Part shown: positions 1 through 9,929 of the stretch, piece by piece | Position numbering within the stretch: the first letter of the stretch is position 1 | How the letters are laid out: each line of letters opens with the position of its first letter | NCBI GenBank assembly: GCA_012845835.1 | Contig: JABAKD010000100.1 | Coordinates: 129,001-193,000, forward strand | Origin: Undaria pinnatifida | Taxonomy: Eukaryota; Sar; Phaeophyceae; Laminariales; Alariaceae | Length of the DNA stretch: 64,000 bases | Direction: 5' to 3' | Program-made: the position numbers and the translations under genes | The notes under the pieces: generated by a model | What the model saw: only the letters and a program-made list of their open reading frames with translations | Database searches by the model: none | Told to the model about the DNA's origin: nothing

Positions 1-557
1 GTCAGCTGAGATCTGGGCTTGGCTCATCAGCTTCGCACCGCCCAGCACCCCACCGCAGCGCTATAGCTCGCAGCAACGCAGCGCCGTGCAGTGCCCTCCG
101 ATGCCCTGCAGCTCTAGCTTAGCAGAGCGCAGCGCTGTGCTTTGACGTGCTTTGCTGCTTTGCCATGCTGCGTGCTTTGCGGTACTTTTATTAGTTCGTA
201 CATGCCAGTAACATTCATTCGCAGTATCATCCCACGTACCGGTAATAAGTTTGTACATAATACGTTGTTGGATCACAACGCACCCCCAGCTCAGGTCAGC
301 CCGCCCAGCACCCCACTGCAGCGCTATAGCTCGCAGCAACGCAGCGCCGTGCAGTGCCCTGCGATGCCCTGCAGCTCTAGCTTAGCAGAGCGCAGCGCTG
401 TGCTTTGACGTGCTCTGCTGCTTTGCCATGCTGCGTGCTTTGCGGTACTTTTATTAGTTCGTACCTGCCGGTAACATTCATTCGCAGTATTATCCCACGT
501 ACCGGTACTTTGTACATACTACGTTGTTGGATCACAACGCACCCCCAGCTCAGGTCA
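1..557. repeat. Tandem duplication, about 261-bp unit, two copies
   Basis: The stretch from the CTATAGCTCGCAGC motif at 61 is repeated from 324. The GATCACAACGCACCCCCAGC motif near 271 recurs near 530. The unit is GC-rich and full of GCAGCG/GCTTTGC words. The two copies differ by a few substitutions and small indels. Diverged relatives of the same sequence lie near 1550-1720 and 48360-48460, so this is a dispersed family as well as a local tandem. ORFs seen here run across the repeat in several frames and are not believable genes. Confidence 0.85.
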
Positions 558-1020
558 GCCCATCCATGTTCTGAACATTTTTTAAACTTTTTTTTAACTC
601 TTATTTTCCAAGTAACTTTTGTTTTTGGGAGTTGAACTTGCAACTTTGTTTCTTCGGGAGCTGAATATGCATTTTAAAAGACGTCCATGCGAGGAAGTTC
701 AACTTACATTTTAATAGACGTCCATGCGAGCTTTTTTGTAATGCGCCCAAGGACACACAGCACAAGGCAACAACAGGAGCAAGCTCAAGCTGTGGACCAG
801 TTATGACAATTATTGTATTTTTTTCGTTTTTCAGTTGTTTCCTCGTTCATTTTCTACTATCTCCTTTAAATTTGATTCGTTCGAACTCGTTTTTCATCTT
901 CTTCTGAACATTTACAATTGGTCCAGCTTTTCTTTGATTTCTTGCTTTGAGTTTCAACCATTCAACCGGTCGTACTCACAGCTGACGTTTTTCAATTTTT
1001 ATACAAAATATATCGATTCT
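558..1020. other. Gene-free, T-rich stretch
   Basis: No credible gene. A short motif containing AGACGTCCATGCGAG is repeated twice (about 669-694 and 706-730). The rest is pyrimidine-rich single-copy sequence. Confidence 0.6.
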
Positions 1021-1511
1021 TTTAAGAGGATTTTTTTTTTTCCCCGATGACGCCTGGATTCAACCAACGAAAACCAGGCTTATAAGCGGACAGTCTATCT
1101 ACTAGACCACAAAGTCACATTTATCTAATTTTTTTCTTGACAAATAAATATCAATTTTTTCATGAGGATCATTTTTTTTCGATGACACCCGGATTCGAAC
1201 TAGCGAAGGCCACCAGGATTATACGCGGACAGTCTATGTACTAGACCACAATATGTCACAGCAGCAGTGGTGTATCTACCAGTACTACCATTTTTTACCA
1301 AAAAACAAATATCATTTTTTTATGAGGATCACTTTTTTTTCTCATATGACCCCTGGACTCAACCAAAGAACACCAGGCTTATAAGTGGACAGTCTATCTA
1401 CTAGAAGGCCACAAAGTCACGTTGATATCTATTTATTTTTTTATGAGGATCATTTTACTTCCCCGATGACACCGGGATTCGAACCTACGAGAAGACCTTG
1501 AGGCTTATAGT
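1021..1511 (-). repeat. Tandem array of four tRNA-like pseudogene units
   Basis: Read on the minus strand, each unit contains an A-box-like TGGTCTAGT followed about 40 nt later by a B-box-like GGTTCGAATCC, the internal promoter of tRNA genes. The copies lie at about 1045-1118, 1181-1260, 1344-1420 and 1463-1511 (truncated). Each is followed on its 3' side by a conserved A-run and TGATCCTCAT spacer. The copy near 1463 has a perfect B box (GGTTCGAATCCC). In the first two copies the outer ends can pair (GTGAC with GTCAT), but the anticodon and T stems are not clean and no anticodon can be assigned safely. They are best read as tRNA-derived, SINE-head-like pseudogenes amplified in tandem rather than functional tRNAs. 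Confidence 0.7.
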
Positions 1512-2030
1512 AGTACATGCCGGTACTACTACACCAGGTTTGTACATACTATCAGGTACTACGCTGTTGGATCACATTAATACACGCCCGGCTCAGATCA
1601 GTCCGGCTTTATGCAGCCCAGCAGCGCAGCGTAGCGCCGTGCGGAGCCGTGCGGTGCGGTGCCGTGTGCCCTTCGCTGCGGTGCTGTGTCGTGCTGTGCT
1701 GTGTCCTTTCTTTCGAACATAGACTAGAGCAGTACCGGGTATAATACGTGTTGTTGTTGTGTACTATAGTCTATACTTTTATTTTTTTTATTTTTCTACA
1801 TGTATTCGATCTTGCACGGCCCCCTGTTTTTTCCCCCACGCAAAGTACCCCCGTACCGCCGATCAGAACGTAACACCGGTACCAAAAGCACTCAACACAG
1901 CTGAGCACAACAACAAGGCAATTTTCTTTGCACAAGCAGCTCTTGGCATAATCAAATCGCTGTCCGCACCAAATCGTGGGCCCCTTCTTTCTGCCCCCTT
2001 CACATGTTTTTAGTTGCATTCTTCCTTGCC
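1512..2030 (+). repeat. Dispersed repeat, diverged copy of 48330-48800
   Basis: The run of words GGATCACATTAATACACGC, GTGCTGTGTCGTGCTGTGCT, TTGTGTACT, CCGCCGATCAG and CACAAGCAGCTCTTGGCAT occurs here and, in the same order and orientation, at 48330-48800. The left part also resembles the tandem unit at 1-557. No coding capacity is conserved between copies. This is probably a fragment of an unidentified mobile element. Confidence 0.7.
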
Positions 2031-2043
2031 TTGCGCGAGCGTA

Positions 2044-2066
2044 GCGGGCGGCGTCCAGCCGCCCGC
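2044..2066. other. GC-rich perfect stem-loop
   Basis: GCGGGCGGC and GCCGCCCGC form a perfect 9-bp stem around a 5-nt loop. It stands alone between the dispersed repeat and the G-rich tandem repeat. No T-run follows, so it is not a bacterial-type terminator. Confidence 0.6.
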
Positions 2067-2149
2067 GAGCTAAGCCCTTGTATTAATCATATATGTAGGG
2101 CTTGCTATACGCGCGGTGCTGGGTCTAGGCGATCGTGCGGGGTGTGGGG

Positions 2150-2600
2150 AAGGAAGGGGCGTTGGAGGGGGGGAGGGGGGATGAATAAAAGCTACGTCAT
2201 GGATGGCTAGAAAGATAATGACGTGATATCAATTGCGTAGAAGTGTTTGTTACTCTGGCCGATTTCGTTTGTAAGTGGGGCGTTTGAACGAACTGGGCGG
2301 GGAACAAAAGGGGGGGGGCGGGGGCGGAGATGAGTTGGAGCTACAGCATGGATGGCTACAAGGATACTGAGATGATATCAGCTGGCTGGTAGTGTTTACT
2401 ACTCTGGTAGATTTTGAATTTTGGCGGGGCGTTTAAACAGGAGGGATCGGGGGGGGGGGGGGGGGCATTTCAATATGTGCGCGGAAACTAAACTATAAAC
2501 CCTTAAAGGGGACGAATCTGACGGTTGTAGCAAGAAAACACCCCTTTATATCACCCGCCTGGTAATGCTTATTATTCTAGAAGGTTTGATGTTACATGTA
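2150..2600. repeat. G-run-rich tandem repeat, about 170-180 bp, three diverged copies
   Basis: Each copy has a poly-G tract, then an AGCTAC...CATGGATGGCTA block, a GATATCA block, a TACTCTGG block and a GGGGCGTTT block. Copies begin near 2160 and 2320. The third (from about 2460) is much decayed. Poly-G tracts near 2310 and 2450 (up to about 16 G) could fold as G-quadruplexes on the plus strand. Confidence 0.65.
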
Positions 2601-3485
2601 GCATGCAACCCAGTTTGTAGGTGTAGTAAACAACGTGTTAAAAGCTTTATAATTTGTTATTGTACATGGATCGAAAGATAGAATATTTCAATCAATAGGT
2701 ACAATCATGTAGGTACCATTATTTTCGGATTTCGCTAATTATAAGAAAGAGACACTTGTACATATTGCCAAATACAACAGGCGAGGTGATGTGATCATGA
2801 TATGTCACCGTCATTGAGAACGAAAGGGAGAAATGCGAATCGTTAGTGTTTTGAAAGGAACGCTTAGTGTACACGCGCTCAATTACGTTACTTCGTTAGT
2901 CATACTTCACTTGGCATAGGTTGGGAGGCGATCATGCAGACGGTATGTACGGAATACCCTACGTAAAAAGTTGGTAGTGTGGCTGACCGCCATTTTAACA
3001 TATCTGTCTGTACCTCCTTTTCGCATTATTATTGTCTCACATATACGATTTTACGCCCATGTTATATACGATTCATGGCGATCGGGTCAAGCCGGCGACG
3101 ACGGAGCGTTTCTGATAGCCGTGATGTCGCATATACATACGGAAGCAGGGTTGCCTGCTGTGATCTCTGGAAGCCAGGAGTGCTACGCAGTGCTAGTATC
3201 TTTGCCGGAGACATGCCCCAGAGTGTAACCCATGGATGATTGTTTTCGCTACCCAACCTGTGCCGGCTGAACTGTAGGTTGGCTTCTCGCTTCAGCTTGA
3301 GCCATCTACCGGCGTGGTGTTGTCATTTGAAGGCTTCAGTGGGGAGCACGGCGCCTGTGAAAGAGCACAGGACGCTGAATGACCCAGTGCGGGGCTATTT
3401 TTGAGAACCCCGGTTTCAAGAATATTTGACGCTATGGGTTGTATATCATTTTCGTTTTATGGGCAGAGCAACAGAGGTGTCCGAT
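2601..3485. other. No gene recognised
   Basis: Small overlapping ORFs (at most 86 codons) on both strands at 2971-3256 look like chance ORFs: none shows a recognisable motif. Nothing else was identified. Confidence 0.5.
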
Positions 3486-3612
3486 GAAGACTTGCGCAAG
3501 CTCACCCACAAACAACACCCCCGGCCAACACCCCCGGCCATGATAAAAAGCCTTCCGCCCGACGGGTTGTTACGGTCCACCCTCTACCCATTCGGACGTT
3601 GGTCCTCGTAAC
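3486..3612 (+). repeat. Dispersed repeat with inverted copy at 35325-35445
   Basis: Shared blocks in order are ACTTGCGCAAGCTCACCCA, a GGCCATG block, AGCCTTCCGCC, TTACGGTCCACCCT, CTACCCATTCG and CGTTGGTCCTCG. The same series is found on the opposite strand at 35325-35445. Spacing is preserved with small indels, as expected for two fragments of one element. Confidence 0.8.
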
Positions 3613-3629
3613 AGGTCTTTTTCTTATCA

Positions 3630-3775
3630 CTACGGGAATAGTCGTTCATTTCACTGGCCCGGGATAAGCAGCCGTTGGCATCGTAAATCGTAAGCTGCCT
3701 TTTGCAGTTAGTTTTTCGTTGCCTGCGGGCATTTGCTTCGACGTCGGTCCTTTCTCATACCGCCACTATAAGAAA
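3630..3775 (+). repeat. Family R repeat, solo copy 1
   Basis: Contains CACTACGGGAATA, CGGGATAAGCAGCC, TTTTTCGTTGCCTGCGGGC and ATTTGCTTCGACG. These blocks match the left flank and left arm of the foldback element at 5305-5510, in the same orientation. The GC-rich stem-loop seen in other copies is decayed here. Confidence 0.75.
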
Positions 3776-3836
3776 CATATAAGAATAAAAGGAGCGCGAT
3801 ATTTCGGATCGTCAACACAAGTTCTATATCGCGAAT

Positions 3837-3855
3837 GGCGATTTCGAAAATCGCC
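3837..3855. other. Perfect palindrome
   Basis: GGCGATTT and AAATCGCC are 8-bp arms around CGA. The surrounding 3785-3895 is rich in ATCGCG/TCGCGA words, and a similar set of words, with GTATAAAACTC, recurs at 4950-5115. This suggests an old duplication of about 100-150 bp. Confidence 0.5.
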
Positions 3856-3904
3856 CGATATAAAACTCAAAATCGCCTTTTTTCCCAGAAGCACGTGAGA
3901 TTTA

Positions 3905-4145
3905 AGACTTAATGTGCTGATAATCAATGCGCTGCTTTCAAACAAGACGGCAACCTACTTGGAATTAGTGTGCGGATTACCAGTGCGTTGCTTTAAAAAA
4001 AGACGGCAAATTATTTGGAATTAGTGTGCGGATAACCAGTGCGCTACTTTGAAAAGACAGCAAACTACTTGGAAAAAGTGTAAGGGTTACGAGTACCATA
4101 CTTGAAAAAAAGACAGCAAACTACTTGGAATTAGTGTGCGGATTT
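3905..4145. repeat. Tandem repeat, about 60-bp unit, four copies
   Basis: The unit contains AGACGGCAAACTACTTGGAA, TTAGTGTGCGGAT and CAGTGCGCTGCTTT. It recurs at about 60-bp steps from 3905 to 4145 with indels. Confidence 0.85.
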
Positions 4146-4346
4146 TATTTTTCGACCAAAGGTAGAAATATTTTAAAACACAGGTGCGCCAAGACTGTGC
4201 ACTCTAGATACAAAGTCACCACCCGAGGCCGTAGTCCCGAAGCTGGCCTGACTTCATGAGCACCGGCTTGCCAGACCGCACGTGGCATGAAGCGTCAACG
4301 CGTTGCAGGCGGGATTTGGTGCATCGCTACTCGTACGACGTGTAGT

Positions 4347-4835
4347 CTACAGCAGCAGCAGCAGCAGCCGCAGCCGCAGCCGCAGCAGCAGCAGCAGCAG
4401 CCGCAGCCGCAGCAGCAGCAGCAGCAGCCGCAGCAGCAGCAGCAGCAGCAGCAGCGGCAGCAGCAGTGCTTTGCAGTTTAGATTTCTCCAACAACTTATG
4501 ATATTGCCGTGGGTAGAGCCCAGACCAGAATCAATGGCATCAGCGATGGCACTGAAATGAAGCGGCTCCCAAGTGTTGCCTCCTCCCCACCGTGTGTCCG
4601 GCGCGCCAACCGCTACCCGCTTGTCGCCGGGTAGGGTGAAGGGCGTGCCGAGTTGGGGGCACGGGTTTGGGGCAACTCCGTCAAAAAACAACCCGGCCGG
4701 AGCAGCACTGGATATTGCGCTGGTGCTGCTGAGTTCGGGCATCCCGGGAATCCGCCCCTCCCCGGCCACGGAAGAACCGGCCTGCCGTGTGCATTCAACC
4801 TCGTCCCCGCGGCCATCGCTGCTGCTGTTGTCCAT
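4347..4835 (-). CDS. Unassigned ORF fragment, Ser/Gly/Pro-rich, running into the microsatellite
   Basis: From the ATG at 4835 the minus strand encodes a start like MDNSSSDGRGDEVE, then a Ser/Ala/Pro-rich linker, a TPFTLPGDKRVAVGAPDTR segment and WEPLHFSAIADAI, then SCWRNLNCKALLL. The last part is encoded by the CAG microsatellite and reads as poly-Leu, with no stop before the repeat. The first 110 residues have non-random composition and few repeats, which is mildly suggestive of a real exon or of a retroelement capsid-like or N-terminal domain. A longer reading to 4919 would need a TTG start. No domain is recognised, and a competing plus-strand ORF covers the same bases. Poly-Leu is unlikely to be real, so an intron boundary or decay before 4470 is probable. 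Confidence 0.25.
   Translation of the reverse strand: MDNSSSDGRGDEVECTRQAGSSVAGEGRIPGMPELSSTSAISSAAPAGLFFDGVAPNPCPQLGTPFTLPGDKRVAVGAPDTRWGGGNTWEPLHFSAIADAIDSGLGSTHGNIISCWRNLNCKALLLPLLLLLLLLRLLLLLLRLRLLLLLLRLRLRLLLLLL
4351..4466. repeat. (CAG)n microsatellite interrupted by CCG
   Basis: About 115 bp of CAG triplets with CCG and CGG interruptions. Plus-strand frames read poly-Gln/Pro or poly-Ser/Arg. The minus strand reads poly-Leu. No reading is supported by a surrounding gene. Confidence 0.95.
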
Positions 4836-4849
4836 TTTGGCGCGGTAAT

Positions 4850-5304
4850 GATCAGATGACGCCGCAGAGAAGCACGCCGCGTCTGGGTATGTGCGTGTCC
4901 AATTCGGTCTGCCAATCAATAATTCCGGCTCTGCGCAACAAAAACAACACTAAATATCGCGGTGGGGTAAATTTGCCCTGGGCGATTTTTCGCATTTGTT
5001 TGTGTTGTGCGGACCACAGATCGCGAAAATATCGCGACTTCCGGCACAGGTATAAAACTCCAGGCGCACATGATTTGGCTCTAAACGCCCAAAATCGCGA
5101 TTTTTTTCGTTTTATATGTCTCTATGGAGGAACCACTACTTCTGCTGTTAATCGTCGACGTTCAAAATATGCCTGCAAATTTCGAATACACGAATACACA
5201 ATTGAAAAAAATATTTCTCAGTGCATTTTAAACTTTGTAATGGCGACCGTACGAATGAAACATAATATTATTACTAATTATTAGTCATCGCATCATTTTA
5301 CAAT
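4850..5304. other. No gene recognised
   Basis: AT-rich toward 5280. The only structure is the weak 4950-5115 resemblance to 3785-3895. The 165-codon plus-strand ORF over 4787-5284 has no motif and mixed composition. I regard it as chance. Confidence 0.45.
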
Positions 5305-5379
5305 TTTCCATCACTACCTACGGGAATAATGAATAATCGGACATTTCACGGGCACGGGATAACCAGCCTTGGCATCGTA

Positions 5380-6310
5380 AACAGCCTTTTGCAGTTACAT
5401 TTTTTTCGTTGCCTGCGAGCATTTGCTTCGACGGCGGCGCTTACTCGGCCGCCGGCGAAGCCCCCTTGTATTTGTTATTGGTATTTGTGTATTCCTTCTG
5501 TATCCTGCGACCGCTACATTCGACTTTCTCTGGCTCCAACGTCCCAAGGATACCACGCGTATATTGTCTTTCATTCAGAGTTGAGGTCTGCATCCTCGAT
5601 AAATAAAAAAGTAGTAATTTCCTTCAGTGTGGTGAGCTAAAGTTTTATTTTTCCCCATCCGCCGGAGGATGAAAAAAAAAAAAGTAATTTTGTTTGTTCT
5701 TGAAGGTTTTGGTTGTTATTCACATTTGTTTTGGGATATTTTGATGTTATAAAGCTGTACTTCCATGCATCCACAACGTATCATTATACATACCATACGT
5801 GCGTTCGTACCGTGCAATAAACATGTTGATGAGGCAGATGTTCTGTGCGTGTTCTTCGCATTAAACTGGTATTTCTACCCATCTACACCCAGCACAACCA
5901 GGGTCTGTGCCGATGCCTTTCAGAGAGACTCGCTCTCTATGTGGTCACAAAGTACAAGCCAGAGGTTCATATTGAAGTACAGAGAGGTGATTCGGCCATG
6001 CAGCCAATGGCACTAATACAAGGGCAGACATGTGCACGTCAGCACACCAGGCTATATGCGTGCATACCTCGTAGTATGATATACCTGGTATACACATCAC
6101 ACACAACTTGCAAATATGAGTTTCGAATAAATCTTCGATCCCACAGCTGTAGTGTATTTTAAGTTGTTATAATACACAGTCTCGCAGGATAGAGAAGTAA
6201 TACACAAATACTAATACCAGATACAAGGGGCTTCGCCGGGGCCGAGTAAGCGCCGCCGTCGAAGCAAATGCCCGCAGGAAACGAAAAAAAAGTATCTGCA
6301 AAAAGCAGTA
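5380..6310. mobile_element. Foldback/MITE-like element with about 130-bp inverted arms
   Basis: The left arm (5380-5510) and right arm (6181-6310) are inverted copies, by eye around 85-90% identical. They include TTTTTTTCGTTGCCTGCG, GCATTTGCTTCGACGGCGGC, GCTTACTCGGCC, CGAAGCCCC and GTATTTGTGTATT. Within each arm GCTTCG...GGCGGC can pair with GGCCGCC...CGAAGC to form a strong stem-loop. The interior (5511-6180) carries no transposase. The outer termini are not sharply defined: the left homology with copy R1 reaches back to about 5305 but is not mirrored on the right. No convincing target duplication was found, so the superfamily is unassigned. Confidence 0.7.
5612..5672 (+). repeat. Short repeat shared with 35690-35745
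   Basis: GTGTGGTGAGCTAAAG, a TTTATTTTTCCCCATCCG block and GCCGGAGGAT followed by an A-run occur in both places in the same orientation. An A-rich tail after a conserved end is what a LINE or SINE 3' end looks like. See 35515-35745. Confidence 0.8.
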
Positions 6311-7560
6311 CTTAGAATGATCTGTTTGTCATGTTCTTCGATCGACACACACTACACTGCACATTGTCGGTTGGAAAACATATCGGAAAGGTACGCACAT
6401 GCGCAATGCATCCGAAGAAAATCAGGCTTCGCTCTCGTGCAGTTTTGTATGGAACAGGTCATGACTCGATAGGGAGATACTGATGGGTGGCAAGATCGGT
6501 GTAACGTGAAGAACAAGCAAGCTCTGTGGTCACCACCTACAACAAAAGCATGATGTAAGGATCATTTTCGGAAACTATATGTATCTACTTTTGGGGACGG
6601 TGTCTTCATTTTTAAGATTATTCTGCCTGGCGTATGTTTACTTCTGTAGGTATCTTGACTCTTTCCTGATGTTGGTATCTTCTGTTTCGAGTTTCTGGTG
6701 AAATACAACACGTTTTCATTCGAAACTTCGTGTCCGACAGGTTTTACGCTCGTTGGTTACTTAAGTCGAAATACGCACGAAGTACCAGTTATGTCCCGTG
6801 CCTTCATTATATTTCACGTTGCCCTATCATATAACAGCGTGTGAAATTTGAGGTACTCGGTCTACCGTAGCCTTGGTCTATTCATAAAGTGTGTTCGTGT
6901 TTTTTACCTTGTTAACTTGTTTCAAAATAATGAAATACCCATCTACATCCAGCACAACCAGTGCCCGTGGCGATGCTTCACCCTAAAGAGAGAAGATCTG
7001 CGTGGCCACAAATTGCTAGACAATTACTGTACTACATTACTACGCAGTACCTCACACTCGTACAGGCTAGGCTGGCCAAGAAGCGCTTCTAAATTCCCCG
7101 GGGGTTTTCACAGCGGTTTGGAAAATTACGACCATAGGTCCGATTGCACGTCCATTTGCAATCACATCGCATTCATACCATAAAAAGTTAGATACGACAT
7201 TCGTCAGTGTAAAACAAAAAAGGGATTTCGCCGTCGTGCCCAATAGTGTCCGGAGTTGAAATTCCTCAACACCACCTCATAAAATAGTATATACATGCCA
7301 TCCTACACACCAGGTATTAGCAGAGAGTCAAGTCACGTTTACTGCAAAATGTACCCCGCACTATTTAGAAGTAGTATGCCACGAAGTGGTGGGTGCAGTT
7401 TTTACAGGGCTAATGCACGTTGTTGTCTGCGTCTTTTTACCTTACATTGGTCTTTCTTCTTCCACGCATCCGCATCCAGAACAAGCAGCGTCAGTGCCAG
7501 TGCCTCCCTCTAAACAGATAAGACACGAGGTGTTGGGTCACGAGCGTATGTGTACGCAAG
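5780..7560 (+). repeat. Three diverged copies of an about 180-bp sequence
   Basis: Copies lie at about 5780-5975, 6840-7040 and 7370-7560. Shared landmarks are a GTGTTCGTGTTTTTTAC-like block, CATCTACATCCAGCACAACC, a TGCCGATGC block and CTCTAAAGAGA/GTGGTCACAA-like blocks. The spacing is irregular (about 1060 then 525 bp). The first copy lies inside the foldback element. No protein is conserved between copies. Confidence 0.55.
6311..6839. other. No gene recognised
   Basis: Single-copy, AT-rich; no long ORF. Confidence 0.5.
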
Positions 7561-7914
7561 TGTTTTGAAATCTGTGTTGTGTTGTCTTCACCGTTCTTAC
7601 TACCCAAAGACATCATCATAATAAACACTCAATCCTATATATCATACTCTGCGGCCATCTGGCCCCGACCAACCGCTCCTTTTCACTTCGTACGCACAAT
7701 ACAAGTATACCGCCCGGTGTTTTGCACAGTGGGGGTTTGCACCCGAGATTTTGGAACGCATTACTAGCAATTAGTGGGGGGGAAGTTTTGCAGTAGTAGG
7801 AGGATGCCGTGGGTCGATAGGCGATCGTATCCCGTGGTCCGCGCTGAAGTTGAATGACGCGCTAATCCGGCAGAGGGCGGTATACCGCAATAAAGAGTGT
7901 CCCACTTTATTGTG
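7561..7914. other. No gene recognised
   Basis: Only short ORFs, without motifs. Confidence 0.5.
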
Positions 7915-8045
7915 GTGACGTTTTTTGCACGGTCCCTTGGCATAATAAACTGTCGTTTGCAGTACAATCATGTTTCGATGCCTGCGGGTCTTAGCTTCGA
8001 TGGCGGCCGCCACTAGGCCGCCGGCGAAGCCCCTTTTTATATGCG
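7915..8045 (+). repeat. Family R repeat, solo copy with best-preserved stem-loop
   Basis: Contains CCCTTGGCATAATAAAC, TTTGCAGT, GATGCCTGCGGGTCTTAGC and GCTTCGATGGCGGCC ... GGCCGCCGGCGAAGC. The last two parts form a stem of 13 pairs interrupted by a 2+2 mismatch, with a GCCACTA loop. It has the same orientation as the copies at 3630, 5380 and 19925. Confidence 0.75.
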
Positions 8046-8136
8046 ATAACAATATACACGAACAATTGTTATTGTTCGTATAGCAAGTGTGTTAAATCCA
8101 TGCGTAAGACGTCATGTTTGAGTAGTATCATCGTGT

Positions 8137-8570
8137 TTACATGCTGCTGCTGACGGAGTAACGCGGGCTGGATCGTCGCCGGGCATGGGCTGCTGCAGCT
8201 TGCCGGGCATAGGCTGCTGCTTGCTGCTGATTAGCGCCGAATGCGGGATGCTCGTTCAAGAGTCGCAATTTTCTGCTTTGAAAAAAGTCTAGAACGAAGG
8301 CCATTCGAACTACTGTGAAACACATATAAAGATGCCAGGTACCCGGAACCAGATACACCAGACCAGGCAAGAAAACCCCGCGACAAAAAATGAGCAACGC
8401 GCATGGCTGCTGCTGTTGCTGCAGCAATTCTGGCAGGATCGCCGGCGGGAATGCATTGCCTGCCGGAGATGATGATCTGCGGACATGAGTTGTTGCTGCT
8501 GACAAGCGCCTGGTATGGGATGCTAATAATCTGCTGGCGATGACTGCTGCTGCTGCGGAGGCATGCAGTC
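8137..8570. repeat. GCTGCTG-rich low-complexity sequence
   Basis: Irregular repeats of GCTGCTG, GGGCATGGGCTGCTGCAGC, TGCCGGGCATAGGCTGC and TGGTATGGGATGCT. Similar CAG/CTG-rich stretches with CCGGCGACG words lie at 21190-21440 and 21655-21815. Minus-strand ORFs here (Gln- and Ala-rich) follow from the triplet composition and are not supported as genes. Confidence 0.6.
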
Positions 8571-8964
8571 AGTCATCGCCGCAAGCGCTGGAGTTCCGCG
8601 AGACAGGCCAGCGTGGATTATGCAGCTGATTGTGGGCTGTGGGTTGTATTCTCGGTTGCCCTTGCGGATACAAGCAGCCATAGCGCGAGGCAAAACAAGC
8701 AGCTCAAACCCTGTTCGAGGAACATAAAAAAAAAGAAAAACGTGGCTCACACTGATCTCTTCAGCTCTTTTTACCTTTTAACCATCAACGACGAGGAGCA
8801 TTCCCTGCTTCTGCGTGGTTGATTCGGCAAAGACCAATCGTCTTATTCTTAATTTAATCTTTATACGGCGATCTTGTAAGAACCGTTAACGGCTACCATA
8901 AGACTTCATTAACAGACCTAACTGTAGCATATACACGCGCAGAACTCGGCGCGCTTCACGTGCT

Positions 8965-9396
8965 TTATTGATCCTTATTCGGCTGCGCCAAGCAAAGGTT
9001 GTCGATGGTGTCGACAGCGACAGTTGCATTCGTCACCGTATCGTATCGGGGGATCGACGCTCTCGTCCCAGACTCGTTGGGGTAGTAGAGGAGGTGTGGG
9101 AGGCGTGCTGTCATTGTGGTGTCTATCCGCGCTGCTGCCGTTGTGGTCGTTCGCCGGTCAACTAGAAGGGGATGACGTTTTATGTTGATGTGTTGTTGTG
9201 CAGGTTGCTTCCTCCTTGTTGTGCTCGTTTCTGCTGATTGCTGAATACTCTTGTGCAGTGGATTTCTGCTGCCTCGAGAACCAACGTGCACCCATCTCGT
9301 ACTCTTTTTCTCGGAGTTGTGCAATTGGTCCATGTTGAACCTACAACTTACAAAGGTCGTCAGAGTACCAGCACCACCTACAGTAGTCATGGCCAT
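8965..9396 (-). CDS. Unassigned Thr-rich ORF, 143 codons
   Basis: The ORF starts at a true ATG (9396). The product is hydrophilic, Thr/Arg-rich and has one TTTTAAA run. There is no signal peptide, membrane segment or recognised motif. The first 10 codons overlap the start of the GGTACTC minisatellite, which argues against a conserved start. Shorter plus-strand ORFs overlap. It may be a chance ORF. Confidence 0.2.
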   Translation of the reverse strand: MAMTTVGGAGTLTTFVSCRFNMDQLHNSEKKSTRWVHVGSRGSRNPLHKSIQQSAETSTTRRKQPAQQHINIKRHPLLVDRRTTTTAAARIDTTMTARLPHLLYYPNESGTRASIPRYDTVTNATVAVDTIDNLCLAQPNKDQ

Positions 9397-9770
9397 GTCA
9401 GCTTTAGATACTCCAGGTATTCGCGAGTACTCAAGTCAATCTCGCTTTAGGTACTCCAGGTACTAGTAGGTACTCAACTCATTTTGAGCTTTAGGTACTC
9501 CAGTACTCGAAGGTACTCAGTCATGCACTTGAGGATAATCTAGGTACTCCCAGGTATTCAGATGTTTTACGTATTCCAGGCACTCGCTCGCACTCTATTA
9601 GCGCCAGCTTTAGGTACCCCAGGTGCTCGCAGGTACTCAGTCATTGTCAACTTTTGGTACTGCAGATATTTGCGAGTACCCCGTCATTTCAGTTAGTGGT
9701 ACTCCAGCTACTCGCAGGTATTCAGCCATTTTCAGCTTTTGGTATTCCAGGGACGGATTCATAAAAATAT
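9397..9770. repeat. GGTACTC minisatellite
   Basis: Irregular unit of about 45-60 bp built from TTTAGGTACTCCAGGTACTC, GCAGGTACTCAGTCATT and TTCAGC, about seven copies. The unit itself contains two or three degenerate GGTACTC sub-repeats. Confidence 0.85.
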
Positions 9771-9929
9771 TATGGTACTGGCGAGTCACTGACTGAGCAC
9801 CAATGACAGGTACTGGTATTCTGAGGACCTTGTACAGCTACTCTATTAACAGGTGATTATGACATGATAGCCACTGCACTTGCTGCACCTCTTGGAGGCG
9901 CTTTGCTCTCTCTATCAACTACAAACCTT

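Noticed and set aside
2044-2066. Bacterial rho-independent terminator
   Set aside because: No T-tract follows and the context is eukaryotic.
4351-4466. Poly-glutamine or poly-leucine protein
   Set aside because: The triplet repeat is open in several frames on both strands by composition alone. No flanking frame is supported.
5380-6310. Helitron, because of the GC-rich stem-loop
   Set aside because: No CTRR end at a fixed distance after the hairpin, no TC start, and the element has inverted arms, which Helitrons lack.
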